A DNA stretch of 64,000 bases from Pseudomonas sp. GM41(2012) (GTDB lineage: Bacteria > Pseudomonadota > Gammaproteobacteria > Pseudomonadales > Pseudomonadaceae): the NCBI RefSeq assembly GCF_000282315.2, contig NZ_AKJN02000007.1, positions 1,240,001 through 1,304,000 of the forward strand, in the 5' to 3' direction. This document shows, piece by piece, positions 16,716 to 25,712 of the stretch (the first letter of the stretch is position 1; the number at the start of each line of letters is the position of its first letter). The position numbers and the translations under genes were made by a program. Below the pieces are notes generated by a model that did no database searches, had not been told where the DNA came from, and saw only the letters and a program-made list of their open reading frames with translations.

Positions 16716-17588
16716 TTGACTGCTCCAGGTGCTTTGAATTCCGCTGCTGGCTCGCTTTATGTGGTGGCGACGCCCATCGGCAACCTGGACGACATCAGTG
16801 CGCGTGCGCTGAAGATCCTGCGCGAGGTCGCCCTGATCGCCGCCGAAGATACCCGTCACTCCCAGCGATTGATGCAGCATTTCGGCATTCCTACGCCGCT
16901 GGCGGCCTGCCATGAACACAATGAGCGGGATGAAGGTAGCCGCTTTATCACGCGTTTGCTTGCCGGCGACGATGTGGCGCTGATTTCAGATGCCGGCACG
17001 CCGCTGATTTCCGATCCGGGTTATCACCTGGTGCGTCAGGCCCGTGCTGCGGGGATCAATGTGGTGCCGGTTCCGGGCGCCTGCGCGTTGATCGCGGCGT
17101 TGTCGGCGGCGGGTCTGCCGTCGGACCGTTTCATCTTCGAAGGCTTCCTGCCGGCCAAGGCAGTCGGTCGGCGCGCCCGTCTTGAGTTGGTAAAGGAAGA
17201 GCCGCGCACGCTGATTTTTTATGAGGCCCCGCACCGGATCCTTGAGTGCCTTCAAGACATGGAGTTGGTGTTTGGTGGTGAGCGTCCAGCATTGCTGGCG
17301 CGCGAGCTGACCAAGACGTTCGAAACCCTTAAAGGCTTGCCTCTGGCTGAGTTGCGCGAGTTCGTCGAGTCAGACAGCAATCAGCAGCGCGGTGAGTGCG
17401 TGGTGTTGGTGGCGGGTTGGTCTGCCCCCGAGACCGAGGACGCCGTGAGCAGTGAAGCGATGCGCATTCTGAATCTGTTGCTTGAAGAAATGCCGCTCAA
17501 GCGAGCCGCAGCGTTGGCGGCGCAAATTACCGGCGAGCGCAAGAATGTGCTCTATCAGGTCGCGCTGGATAAACAGAAGGGCGAGTGA
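16716..17588 (+). CDS. rsmI: 16S rRNA (cytidine1402-2'-O)-methyltransferase
   Basis: 290 residues from a TTG at 16716. This start is chosen because GAGG (16704-16707) lies at correct spacing and homology begins a few residues later; a GTG at 16707 is the alternative. Tetrapyrrole-methylase fold with LYVVATPIGNLDDIS, AAEDTRHS, SDAGTPLISDPGY and VPGACA motifs. It methylates the ribose of C1402 in the decoding centre. It is the usual neighbour of lpoA (divergent) and precedes rnpB. Confidence 0.94.
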   Translation: MTAPGALNSAAGSLYVVATPIGNLDDISARALKILREVALIAAEDTRHSQRLMQHFGIPTPLAACHEHNERDEGSRFITRLLAGDDVALISDAGTPLISDPGYHLVRQARAAGINVVPVPGACALIAALSAAGLPSDRFIFEGFLPAKAVGRRARLELVKEEPRTLIFYEAPHRILECLQDMELVFGGERPALLARELTKTFETLKGLPLAELREFVESDSNQQRGECVVLVAGWSAPETEDAVSSEAMRILNLLLEEMPLKRAAALAAQITGERKNVLYQVALDKQKGE

Positions 17589-17659
17589 AAACCGACGTGC
17601 AGGCGCAGCCCAAGGTGTTTAGCGCTTGTCCTTCGGTCGCTCTGCCGTTAATCTTCGCG

Positions 17660-18024
17660 GCGGAGAGTCGATCGGACAGTCGCTGCCCTCTATGAAAATT
17701 AGGGGGGGGAGGAAAGTCCGGGCTCCATAGGGCGAAGTGCCAGGTAATGCCTGGGAGGCGTGAGCCTACGGAAAGTGCCACAGAAAATAACCGCCTAAGC
17801 GCTTCGGCGCCGGTAAGGGTGAAAAGGTGCGGTAAGAGCGCACCGCACGTCTGGCAACAGTTCGTGGCTAGGTAAACCCCACTTGGAGCAAGACCAAATA
17901 GGGTCCCAAGGCGTGGCCCGCGCTGGGACCGGGTAGGTTGCTAAAGATGTCCAGTGATGGCCATCGTAGACGAATGACTGTTCAAGACAGAACCCGGCTT
18001 ACAGATCGACTCTCCACCTTTTTT
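17660..18024 (+). ncRNA. rnpB: RNase P RNA (bacterial type A)
   Basis: The catalytic RNA of RNase P. The P1 helix is visible as GGAGAGTCGATC (17662-17673) with GATCGACTCTCC (18004-18015). The universally conserved GAGGAAAGTCCGGGCTCC starts near 17708, and ACAGAAAATAACCGCC and GGTAAACCCCA follow in the expected order. The final stem followed by CACCTTTTTT (to 18024) probably ends transcription. The position between rsmI and mraZ is the standard one in Pseudomonas. Confidence 0.96.
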
Positions 18025-18269
18025 CCCCTCCCTGCTTTAATCATTGAGCAGGGCACCTGTAGTAGCAATTTCCCTCCTTACAGAATCAACAGCAGAAGCA
18101 CTTTCCTAATACCGAAAAAATCTTACTCTTAACAAATCACTTTAACTTTCGAACGCAGCCTTCTGTGCTGATTCAAGTTATTGAGCAGGACGACACGTCA
18201 GATTCTCGCTGCCCCTCCTTTTGCGCTCCTAAATCTCAGTTCTGTAAGGGTTTTCCTTTAATCCGCGCC

Positions 18270-18299
18270 TTGACGGTGCGGTGGCCGCATTCCTATAGT
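18270..18299 (+). promoter_or_regulatory. Probable sigma-70 promoter of the dcw cluster (Pmra)
   Basis: TTGACG at 18270-18275 and TATAGT at 18294-18299, spaced 18 bases, about 75 bases before the mraZ start. The MraZ-type repeats lie directly downstream of the -10 element. The preceding spacer (18025-18269) shows no gene or other strong signal. Confidence 0.65.
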
Positions 18300-18306
18300 G
18301 TGCGCA

Positions 18307-18333
18307 AGTGGCGGAAAGTGGCATGAAGTGGGT
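18307..18333 (+). promoter_or_regulatory. MraZ-binding direct repeats
   Basis: Three TGG units start at 18309, 18319 and 18329 in AGTGGCGGAA-AGTGGCATGA-AGTGGGT, exactly 10 bp apart. MraZ of E. coli and mycoplasmas binds direct TGGG-type repeats with 5-base gaps upstream of its own gene. Position immediately after the -10 box fits repression of the whole dcw operon. Confidence 0.78.
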
Positions 18334-18373
18334 TTTTTGAGCTCAAAACGCTAATATTTGGAGAAACGCTGAC

Positions 18374-18829
18374 GTGTTTCGCGGAGCTAACGCTATTAGT
18401 CTCGACGCAAAGGGCCGTCTCGCTATGCCGAGCCGGTACCGTGACGAGCTCGTTTCGCGTAGTTCCGGTCAGTTAATCGTCACAATTGATGCCGTTGATC
18501 CGTGTTTGTGTGTTTACCCCCTCGATGAGTGGGAAATTATTGAAACCAAACTGCGCGCACTTCCTTCGCTTCGCGAAGAGAACCGCCGCCTGCAACGTTT
18601 ACTGATTGGTAATGCCGTCGACCTCGAGCTCGATGGCAGTGGTCGTTTTCTGGTTCCACCGCGTCTTCGTGAATATGCCAAGTTGGATAAGCGCGCGATG
18701 TTGGTAGGCCAACTGAACAAGTTCCAATTGTGGGACGAGGATGCCTGGGATGCGGTTTCTGCCGCTGACCTGGCTGCCATTCAACAACCGGGCGCCATGC
18801 CTGATGAACTGCGTGATTTGATCCTGTGA
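18374..18829 (+). CDS. mraZ: Division/cell wall cluster transcriptional repressor MraZ
   Basis: 151 residues, starting at GTG 18374 with GGAGAA ten bases upstream. Two AbrB-like swapped-hairpin domains, each with the D-x-K/S-G-R signature (LDAKGRLAMPSRYRDEL near 9-25 and LDGSGRFLVPPRLREYA near 84-100). The ring-shaped protein binds the repeats at 18307-18333. Its TGA overlaps the GTG of rsmH. Confidence 0.95.
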   Translation: MFRGANAISLDAKGRLAMPSRYRDELVSRSSGQLIVTIDAVDPCLCVYPLDEWEIIETKLRALPSLREENRRLQRLLIGNAVDLELDGSGRFLVPPRLREYAKLDKRAMLVGQLNKFQLWDEDAWDAVSAADLAAIQQPGAMPDELRDLIL

Positions 18830-19773
18830 CTATTGATAGCGGCTTTAACCACATCACCGTACTGCTTGACGAAGCCGTGGAGGCTCTCGCCGTACGTCCT
18901 GATGGCTGCTATCTGGACGGTACGTTCGGGCGCGGCGGACACAGCCGGTTGATCCTCAGCCAGCTCGGCCCCGATGGTCGGGTACTCGGGTTCGACAAAG
19001 ATCCACAAGCGATTGCCACCGGGCAAACGCTAGCGGCCGAAGACGGCCGCTTTGTCGTTGTGCAGCGCAGCTTTGCCGAGCTCGGCTCGGAAGTCGCCGA
19101 ACGTGGTCTAGCCGGCAAGGTCAGCGGCGTTTTGCTTGATCTCGGCGTATCTTCGCCGCAGCTCGACGACCCTGAACGCGGCTTCAGTTTCCTCAACGAT
19201 GGCCCGCTGGACATGCGCATGGACCCGTCCCGCGGGATCAGCGCTGCCGAATTCGTCAACACCGCCCCGGTGGAAGAAATCGCCCGGGTGTTCAAGCAAT
19301 ACGGCGAAGAACGTTTCTCCGGCCGGATGGCCCGTGCCGTGGCCGAGCGTCGCGACATCAAACCGTTCGAGCGCACTGCCGATCTGGCTGAAGTCCTGAA
19401 AGTCGCCAACCCTGCATGGGAAAAGGGCAAAAACCCGGCGACCCGTGCGTTCCAGGGCTTGCGAATTCACGTCAACAACGAACTGGGTGATCTGGAAGCA
19501 GGCCTCGAAGCCGCACTGGAATGCCTGGAAGTCGGTGGCCGCCTGGTGGTCATCAGCTTCCACTCGCTGGAAGACCGCATCGTCAAACTGTTCATGCGCA
19601 AACTGGTGAAAGGCGAAGCCGACAACTTGCCGCGCAACCTGCCGGTACGTCACGTCGCCTTCGAACCAATAATCAAAATCCATGGCAAAGCGCAGTCCGC
19701 CTCCGAGGCCGAACTCAAAGCCAACCCACGTTCCCGTAGCGCCGTCATGCGCGTCGCGGAGAAGCTGCGGTGA
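18826..19773 (+). CDS. rsmH: 16S rRNA (cytosine1402-N4)-methyltransferase
   Basis: 315 residues from a GTG in the GTGA overlap with mraZ. SAM-binding YLDGTFGRGGHS (residues 26-37), the family's LLDLGVSSPQLD, and a C-terminal SFHSLEDRIVK. It modifies the same nucleotide, C1402, as RsmI encoded 1.2 kb upstream, so both halves of the m4Cm mark flank rnpB here. The stop overlaps the ftsL start. Confidence 0.97.
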   Translation: MTIDSGFNHITVLLDEAVEALAVRPDGCYLDGTFGRGGHSRLILSQLGPDGRVLGFDKDPQAIATGQTLAAEDGRFVVVQRSFAELGSEVAERGLAGKVSGVLLDLGVSSPQLDDPERGFSFLNDGPLDMRMDPSRGISAAEFVNTAPVEEIARVFKQYGEERFSGRMARAVAERRDIKPFERTADLAEVLKVANPAWEKGKNPATRAFQGLRIHVNNELGDLEAGLEAALECLEVGGRLVVISFHSLEDRIVKLFMRKLVKGEADNLPRNLPVRHVAFEPIIKIHGKAQSASEAELKANPRSRSAVMRVAEKLR

Positions 19774-20063
19774 GCAAGCTTTTCGCCAAGCCACTTCCCG
19801 GCGGAAGCTTTTTCATGTTTCTGCTGTTTATTGGCGTGCTCGTGTCGGCCATCGGCGTTTCCTATAGCGCCCACTGGAACCGTCAACTGTTGAACTCCCT
19901 GTACAACGAGTTGAGCGTGCGCGACAAGGCGCAAGCGGAGTGGGGCCGTTTGATTCTCGAACAGAGCACCTGGACCGCCCACAGCCGTATCGAAGTCCTG
20001 GCGACCGAGCAACTGAAGATGCGCATTCCTGGCGCAGCTGAAGTGCAGATGGTGGCGCCATGA
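19770..20063 (+). CDS. ftsL: Cell division protein FtsL
   Basis: 97 residues, GTG start in a GTGA overlap with rsmH. A short cytoplasmic N-terminus, one membrane helix (about 12-33), then a periplasmic coiled coil (SLYNELSVRDKAQAEWGRL). It forms the FtsQLB complex that activates FtsWI. Its stop overlaps the ftsI ATG. Confidence 0.94.
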   Translation: MSKLFAKPLPGGSFFMFLLFIGVLVSAIGVSYSAHWNRQLLNSLYNELSVRDKAQAEWGRLILEQSTWTAHSRIEVLATEQLKMRIPGAAEVQMVAP

Positions 20064-21802
20064 TGAAACTCGAGGGTGCACTCTTTCCATGGCGGTTCCG
20101 CCTGGTGCTGGGTTTGCTCGGCGTCATGGTCGTGGCTATTTGCTGGCGCATCATCGACCTGCAAGTCGTCGACCGGGCCTTTCTTAAAGGTCAGGGCGAT
20201 GCGCGCAGCGTTCGTCATATCCCGATTCCGGCTCACCGTGGTCTGATCACCGACCGTAACGGCGAGCCTTTGGCCGTGAGTACCCCGGTCACCACCCTTT
20301 GGGCCAATGCCAAGGAAATGCAAACGGCCAAAGAGAAGTGGCCTGCACTGGCGGCTGCCTTGGGGCAGGACCCGAAAGCCCTGGCCGAACGTCTCGAGGC
20401 CCAGGCCAACAAAGAATTCATCTACCTGGTTCGCGGGCTGACCCCCGAGCAAGGCCAGTCCGTGCTCGATCTGAAAGTGCCGGGCGTTTATGGCATCGAA
20501 GAATTCCGTCGTTTCTACCCGGCCGGTGAAGTCACTGCCCATATGGTCGGTTTTACCGACATCGATGACCACGGTCGTGAAGGCGTCGAGCTGGCCTACG
20601 ACGAATGGCTGGCCGGGGTCCCCGGCAAGCGGCAGGTGATCAAGGATCGGCGTGGCCGACTTATCAAGGATGTTCAGGTCACCAAAAACGCCAAGGCCGG
20701 AAAGCCCTTGGCGTTGTCCATTGACCTGCGTCTGCAATACCTGGCCAACCGTGAACTGCGTAACGCGATCATCGAGAACGGCGCCAAGGCTGGCAGCCTG
20801 GTGATCATGGACGTGAAGAGCGGCGAGATCCTCGCCATGGTCAACCAGCCGACCTACAACCCGAACAACCGTCGCAACCTGCAACCGGCGATGATGCGTA
20901 ACCGCGCGATGATCGACGTGTTCGAACCGGGTTCGACCATGAAAGCGATTTCCATGAGCGCCGCGATTGAAACCGGGCGCTGGAAGCCGACCGATACCGT
21001 TGAGGTTTATCCGGGCACCTTGCAGATTGGTAAATACACCATCAAGGACGTCTCCAAATCCGAAGGCCCGGTGCTCGACCTGACTGGCATCCTGATCAAC
21101 TCCAGTAACGTCGGCATGAGTAAGGTCGCCTTCGATATCGGCGGCGAAACGATTTTCCGTCTGGCGCAAAAAGTCGGCCTCGGCCAGGACACCGGCCTGG
21201 GCTTCCCGGGCGAGCGCGTCGGCAACCTCCCGAACTATCGCGAATGGCGCAAGGCTGAAACCGCCACGCTGTCTTACGGCTACGGTATTTCCGTGACCGC
21301 GATCCAGTTGGTCCACGCCTTCTCGGCCCTGGCCAACAACGGTCGCCTCGCGCCGCTGACCCTGATCAAAACGGACAAGGCGCCGCAAACCACGCAGGTA
21401 TTGCCGGAAGCTGTCGCGAAAACCATGCAAACCATGCTGCAACAAGTGATCGAAGCTCCGCGCGGTGTATTCCGTGCGCAAGTGCCGGCGTATCACGTGG
21501 GCGGCAAGTCGGGTACCGCGCGTAAAACGTCGGTCGGCACCAAAGGCTACGCCGAGAATTCCTACCGCTCGCTGTTCGCCGGCTTCGGCCCGATGAACGA
21601 CCCGCGCTACGCCATCGTGGTGGTGATCGATGAGCCGACCAAGGCCGGTTACTTCGGTGGTCTGGTATCGGCCCCGGTGTTCAGCAAAGTGATGTCCGGG
21701 ACCTTGCGCCTGATGAACATCACCCCGGACAACCTGCCACCTACTCAACAAGCGAACGCAGCACCGGTCGTTCCGCTGAAAGCCAATGGAGGGCGAGGCT
21801 GA
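20060..21802 (+). CDS. ftsI: Septal peptidoglycan transpeptidase FtsI (PBP3)
   Basis: 580 residues. An N-terminal membrane anchor (about 14-32), a pedestal domain, then the transpeptidase domain with catalytic Ser292 in STMK (292-295), SSN at 348-350 and KSGT at 483-486. It cross-links septal peptidoglycan with its polymerase partner FtsW and is the target of aztreonam-type beta-lactams. ATGA overlap with ftsL, TGATG overlap with murE. Confidence 0.97.
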   Translation: MMKLEGALFPWRFRLVLGLLGVMVVAICWRIIDLQVVDRAFLKGQGDARSVRHIPIPAHRGLITDRNGEPLAVSTPVTTLWANAKEMQTAKEKWPALAAALGQDPKALAERLEAQANKEFIYLVRGLTPEQGQSVLDLKVPGVYGIEEFRRFYPAGEVTAHMVGFTDIDDHGREGVELAYDEWLAGVPGKRQVIKDRRGRLIKDVQVTKNAKAGKPLALSIDLRLQYLANRELRNAIIENGAKAGSLVIMDVKSGEILAMVNQPTYNPNNRRNLQPAMMRNRAMIDVFEPGSTMKAISMSAAIETGRWKPTDTVEVYPGTLQIGKYTIKDVSKSEGPVLDLTGILINSSNVGMSKVAFDIGGETIFRLAQKVGLGQDTGLGFPGERVGNLPNYREWRKAETATLSYGYGISVTAIQLVHAFSALANNGRLAPLTLIKTDKAPQTTQVLPEAVAKTMQTMLQQVIEAPRGVFRAQVPAYHVGGKSGTARKTSVGTKGYAENSYRSLFAGFGPMNDPRYAIVVVIDEPTKAGYFGGLVSAPVFSKVMSGTLRLMNITPDNLPPTQQANAAPVVPLKANGGRG

Positions 21803-23265
21803 TGTCTCTGAGTCTGAACAAGATTTTCGCCCACGCCGGCCGCGATCTGTTGATCCGCGAACTGACCCTGGACAGCCGCAACGTGCGGGCTGGTGATCTG
21901 TTTCTCGCCGTCCCTGGCGGCAAGTTCGACGGCCGCGCGCACATCGCCGACGCCCTGCAACGCGGCGCTGCCGCTGTGGCGTATGAAGTCGTAGGCGCGA
22001 CCGTATTGCCGATTACCGATGTTCCACTGATTCCGGTCAAAGGCCTGGCGGCGCAGCTGTCGGACATCGCCGGGCGTTTTTACGGTGACCCTAGTCGTCA
22101 CCTGAACCTGATCGGCGTGACCGGCACCAACGGCAAAACCAGCGTGACGCAGTTGGTTGCGCAAGCCTTGGATTTGCTCGGCCAGCACTGCGGCATCGTC
22201 GGCACGTTGGGCACCGGTTTTTACGGCGCGCTCGAAAGCGGCTTGCACACCACGCCGAACCCGATCGCCGTGCAGGCAACCCTCGCCGACCTGAAAAAGG
22301 CCGGTGCCAAAGCCGTCGCCATGGAAGTTTCTTCCCACGGTCTGGATCAGGGCCGCGTGACCGCACTGGCGTTCGATGTGGCGGTGATGACCAACCTGTC
22401 CCGCGATCACCTGGATTACCACGGCACGATGCAAGCCTACGGTGAAGCCAAGGCCAAGCTGTTTGCCTGGAACGATTTGAAGTGCAGGGTGGTTAACCTC
22501 GACGACGAATTCGGCCGCCAACTGGCTGCGGACAAACTCGAGTCGCGCCTGATCACCTACAGCCTGGAAAACTCCAGTGCCTACCTTTATTGCCGCGAAG
22601 CGCAGTTCGATGACGAAGGCGTACGCGCCATATTGGTCACGCCACAAGGTGAGCATCACTTGCGCAGCACCTTGCTCGGTCGTTTCAACCTGAGCAACGT
22701 GCTGGCCGCGGTCGGCGCCTTGCTGGGCCTGGACTACGCGCTGGACGAAATCCTCAACGTGCTGCCGAAGCTCGAAGGCCCGGCCGGACGCATGCAGCGC
22801 CTCGGCGGCGGTACTCAGCCGCTGGTCGTGGTCGATTACGCCCACACACCGGATGCGCTGGAAAAAGTCTTGATGGCCCTGCGTCCTCATGCCAAAGGCC
22901 GTTTGCTGTGCCTGTTCGGTTGCGGTGGTGATCGCGATCGCGGCAAACGTCCGCTCATGGCTGAAGTGGTCGAACGTCTGGCTGACGGCGTGCTGGTGAC
23001 CGATGACAACCCGCGCACCGAAGACCCGGCAGTGATCTTCGACGACATCCGCGCCGGTTTTACCGCTGTGGATAAAGTCACCTTCGTCGCTGGCCGTGGC
23101 CAGGCGATTGCCCAATTGATCGCCAGCGCTTCGGCGGATGACGTGATTGTCCTGGCCGGTAAAGGTCACGAGGACTATCAGGAAATCAACGGCCAGCGTC
23201 ACGCGTTCTCCGATCTGGTCGAGGCCGATCACGCCTTGACCACGTGGGAGGTGGCCCATGCTTAA
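21802..23265 (+). CDS. murE: UDP-MurNAc-L-Ala-D-Glu:meso-diaminopimelate ligase
   Basis: 487 residues. ATP-binding GVTGTNGKTSVTQL near residue 105. The DNPR motif (TDDNPRTEDP) marks specificity for meso-diaminopimelate over lysine, as expected in Gram-negative bacteria. Adds the third amino acid of the stem peptide in the cytoplasm. The last 8 bases overlap murF. Confidence 0.97.
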   Translation: MSLSLNKIFAHAGRDLLIRELTLDSRNVRAGDLFLAVPGGKFDGRAHIADALQRGAAAVAYEVVGATVLPITDVPLIPVKGLAAQLSDIAGRFYGDPSRHLNLIGVTGTNGKTSVTQLVAQALDLLGQHCGIVGTLGTGFYGALESGLHTTPNPIAVQATLADLKKAGAKAVAMEVSSHGLDQGRVTALAFDVAVMTNLSRDHLDYHGTMQAYGEAKAKLFAWNDLKCRVVNLDDEFGRQLAADKLESRLITYSLENSSAYLYCREAQFDDEGVRAILVTPQGEHHLRSTLLGRFNLSNVLAAVGALLGLDYALDEILNVLPKLEGPAGRMQRLGGGTQPLVVVDYAHTPDALEKVLMALRPHAKGRLLCLFGCGGDRDRGKRPLMAEVVERLADGVLVTDDNPRTEDPAVIFDDIRAGFTAVDKVTFVAGRGQAIAQLIASASADDVIVLAGKGHEDYQEINGQRHAFSDLVEADHALTTWEVAHA

Positions 23266-24625
23266 AGCCCTGAAACTGAGCGAACTGACCGGCGCGCTGA
23301 ATGCCCGCCTGGTCACTGCCGATGCCAGCTTCGACGGCGTCAGCATCGACAGCCGCGCGATCAAACCAAGCCAACTCTTTATTGCCCTGACCGGCCCGCG
23401 CTTCGATGGTCATGACTATCTCAATGACGTCGCCGCCAAAGGCGCCGTAGCGGCGTTGGTCGAGCGCGAAGTCGCCGGCAGCGCACTGCCGCAATTGCTG
23501 GTCAAAGATACGCGTCAGGCACTGGGGCAACTCGGTGCGTTGAACCGTGCGGCTTACACCCATCCTGTTGCGGCCATCACCGGTTCCAGCGGCAAGACCA
23601 CGGTCAAGGAAATGCTCGCCAGCATCCTGCGCACACGCGGTCCGGTGTTGGCGACCCGCGGCAACCTGAACAATGACCTCGGCGTTCCGCTGACCCTGCT
23701 CGAACTCGCACCGGAACATACCGCTGCGGTGATCGAACTGGGTGCTTCGCGTCTCGGCGAAATTGCCTACACCGTCGGCATGACCAAGCCGCACGTGGCC
23801 GTGCTCAACAACGCCGGGACCGCCCACGTCGGCGAGTTCGGCGGGCCGGAAAAAATCGTTGAAGCCAAGGGCGAGATTATTGAAGGGCTGGATGCCGATG
23901 GCGTCGCCGTTCTCAATCTTGACGACAAGGCGTTCGACATCTGGAAGACCCGCGCTGCCGGTCGCAAAGTGCTGACCTTCGCCCTGAGCAATGTCAGTGC
24001 CGATTTCTACGCCAGCGATCTGGACCGCGACGCTCGCGGTTGCCCGGCGTTCAACCTGCACAGTCCTGAAGGTATGGCGCGCGTTCAACTGAACCTGCTC
24101 GGCACCCATAACGTTGCCAATGCCTTGGCCGCCGCCGCCGCTGCCCATGCGCTGGGCGTGTCGCTGTTCGGTATCGCCACCGGTCTGGGCGCGGTGCAAC
24201 CGGTCAAGGGCCGCACCGTCGCGCAACTGGCCAGCAATGGCATGCGCGTGATCGATGACACATACAACGCGAACCCCACCTCCATGTGCGCCGCCGTTGA
24301 TATACTCGCCGGCTTTTCCGGCCGCACCGTTCTGGTGCTCGGGGATATCGGCGAGTTGGGCGATTGGGCGGAGCAGGGGCACCGCGATGTGGGCGCGTAC
24401 GCCCGCGGCAAGGTTTCCGCGCTTTACGCTGTCGGGCCAATGATGGCTCACGCCGTGAACGCTTTCGGTCCACAGGCCTTTCACTTCAGCACTCAGGCTG
24501 AACTGATCAAGGCCCTGGGCGCCGAGCAAGACACAAACACCACCATTTTGATCAAGGGCTCGCGCAGCGCTGCGATGGAAAACATCGTCGCCGCTTTGTG
24601 CGGGACCAGCCTGGAGAAACATTAA
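23258..24625 (+). CDS. murF: UDP-MurNAc-tripeptide:D-Ala-D-Ala ligase
   Basis: 455 residues, ATG 23258 within the end of murE. Mur-ligase P-loop ITGSSGKTTVKEM near 105-117, ERTD-like central region (NDLGVPLTLLEL) and late DDTYNANPTSM. Completes the UDP-MurNAc-pentapeptide. The stop TAA shares its last base with the mraY ATG. Confidence 0.97.
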   Translation: MLKALKLSELTGALNARLVTADASFDGVSIDSRAIKPSQLFIALTGPRFDGHDYLNDVAAKGAVAALVEREVAGSALPQLLVKDTRQALGQLGALNRAAYTHPVAAITGSSGKTTVKEMLASILRTRGPVLATRGNLNNDLGVPLTLLELAPEHTAAVIELGASRLGEIAYTVGMTKPHVAVLNNAGTAHVGEFGGPEKIVEAKGEIIEGLDADGVAVLNLDDKAFDIWKTRAAGRKVLTFALSNVSADFYASDLDRDARGCPAFNLHSPEGMARVQLNLLGTHNVANALAAAAAAHALGVSLFGIATGLGAVQPVKGRTVAQLASNGMRVIDDTYNANPTSMCAAVDILAGFSGRTVLVLGDIGELGDWAEQGHRDVGAYARGKVSALYAVGPMMAHAVNAFGPQAFHFSTQAELIKALGAEQDTNTTILIKGSRSAAMENIVAALCGTSLEKH

Positions 24626-25707
24626 TGCTGCTGCTGCTAGCGGAGTATCTGCAACAGTTCTACAAAGGCTTCGCGGTCTTTCAGTACCTGACCCTGCGCG
24701 GGATTCTCGGTGTGCTGACCGCGTTGGTTTTGTCGCTGTGCTACGGCCCGTGGATGATCCGCACATTACAGAACCGTCAGATCGGTCAATCCGTTCGCAA
24801 CGACGGTCCACAATCGCACCTGTCCAAGTCCGGCACCCCGACCATGGGCGGCGCGCTGATTCTGTCGTCCATCGGCGTCAGCACTTTGCTTTGGGCTGAC
24901 CTGAGCAACCGTTACGTATGGACCGTGCTGCTGGTGACTTTGCTGTTCGGCGCGATCGGCTGGGTCGACGATTACCGCAAAGTGATCGAGAAGAACTCCC
25001 GTGGCTTGCCGAGCCGCTGGAAGTACTTCTGGCAATCGGTGTTCGGCCTGGGCGCAGCGATCTTCCTTTATATGACCGCAGCGACACCGGTGGAAACCAC
25101 CCTGATCCTGCCGATGCTCAAGGACCACAGCATTCCGCTGGGCATAGGTTTCATTGTCCTGACTTACTTCGTGATTGTCGGCTCGAGCAACGCGGTCAAC
25201 CTGACTGACGGCCTCGACGGTCTGGCGATCATGCCCACCGTAATGGTCGGCGGCGGGTTGGGCATTTTCTGCTACCTGTCGGGTAACGTGAAATTCGCTG
25301 AATACCTGCTGATCCCGTATGTACCGGGCGCAGGCGAGTTGATTGTGTTCTGCGGCGCCTTGATCGGTGCGGGCCTCGGGTTCCTCTGGTTCAACACGTA
25401 TCCGGCTCAGGTGTTCATGGGCGACGTCGGCGCACTGGCGCTGGGCGCGGCACTGGGCACCATCGCGGTGATCGTCCGTCAGGAAATCGTCCTGTTCATC
25501 ATGGGCGGCGTGTTCGTGATGGAGACCCTGTCAGTCGTCATTCAGGTTGCGTCCTTTAAGCTCACCGGTCGCCGTGTGTTCCGCATGGCACCGATTCACC
25601 ACCACTTTGAACTCAAGGGCTGGCCCGAGCCACGCGTGATCGTCCGTTTCTGGATCATCACCGTGATTCTCGTGCTGGTTGGCCTTGCCACCCTGAAGCT
25701 GAGGTAG
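24625..25707 (+). CDS. mraY: Phospho-MurNAc-pentapeptide translocase MraY
   Basis: 360 residues starting at ATG 24625 (TAATG overlap with murF). About ten membrane helices. The conserved catalytic loops GTPTMGG, a WVDDYRK pair of aspartates and NLTDGLDGLA, plus the PIHHHFELKGWPE loop, are intact. Transfers phospho-MurNAc-pentapeptide to undecaprenyl phosphate, making lipid I at the inner membrane. Confidence 0.97.
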   Translation: MLLLLAEYLQQFYKGFAVFQYLTLRGILGVLTALVLSLCYGPWMIRTLQNRQIGQSVRNDGPQSHLSKSGTPTMGGALILSSIGVSTLLWADLSNRYVWTVLLVTLLFGAIGWVDDYRKVIEKNSRGLPSRWKYFWQSVFGLGAAIFLYMTAATPVETTLILPMLKDHSIPLGIGFIVLTYFVIVGSSNAVNLTDGLDGLAIMPTVMVGGGLGIFCYLSGNVKFAEYLLIPYVPGAGELIVFCGALIGAGLGFLWFNTYPAQVFMGDVGALALGAALGTIAVIVRQEIVLFIMGGVFVMETLSVVIQVASFKLTGRRVFRMAPIHHHFELKGWPEPRVIVRFWIITVILVLVGLATLKLR

Positions 25708-25712
25708 AACGA

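Noticed and set aside
19883..21751. 622-codon minus-strand open frame over ftsL-ftsI
   Set aside because: Antisense to ftsI, which has all its active-site motifs. Composition (rich in His, Gln, Arg, Val) is typical of antisense shadows.
21745..23364. 539-codon minus-strand open frame over murE
   Set aside because: Antisense shadow; murE is intact on the plus strand.
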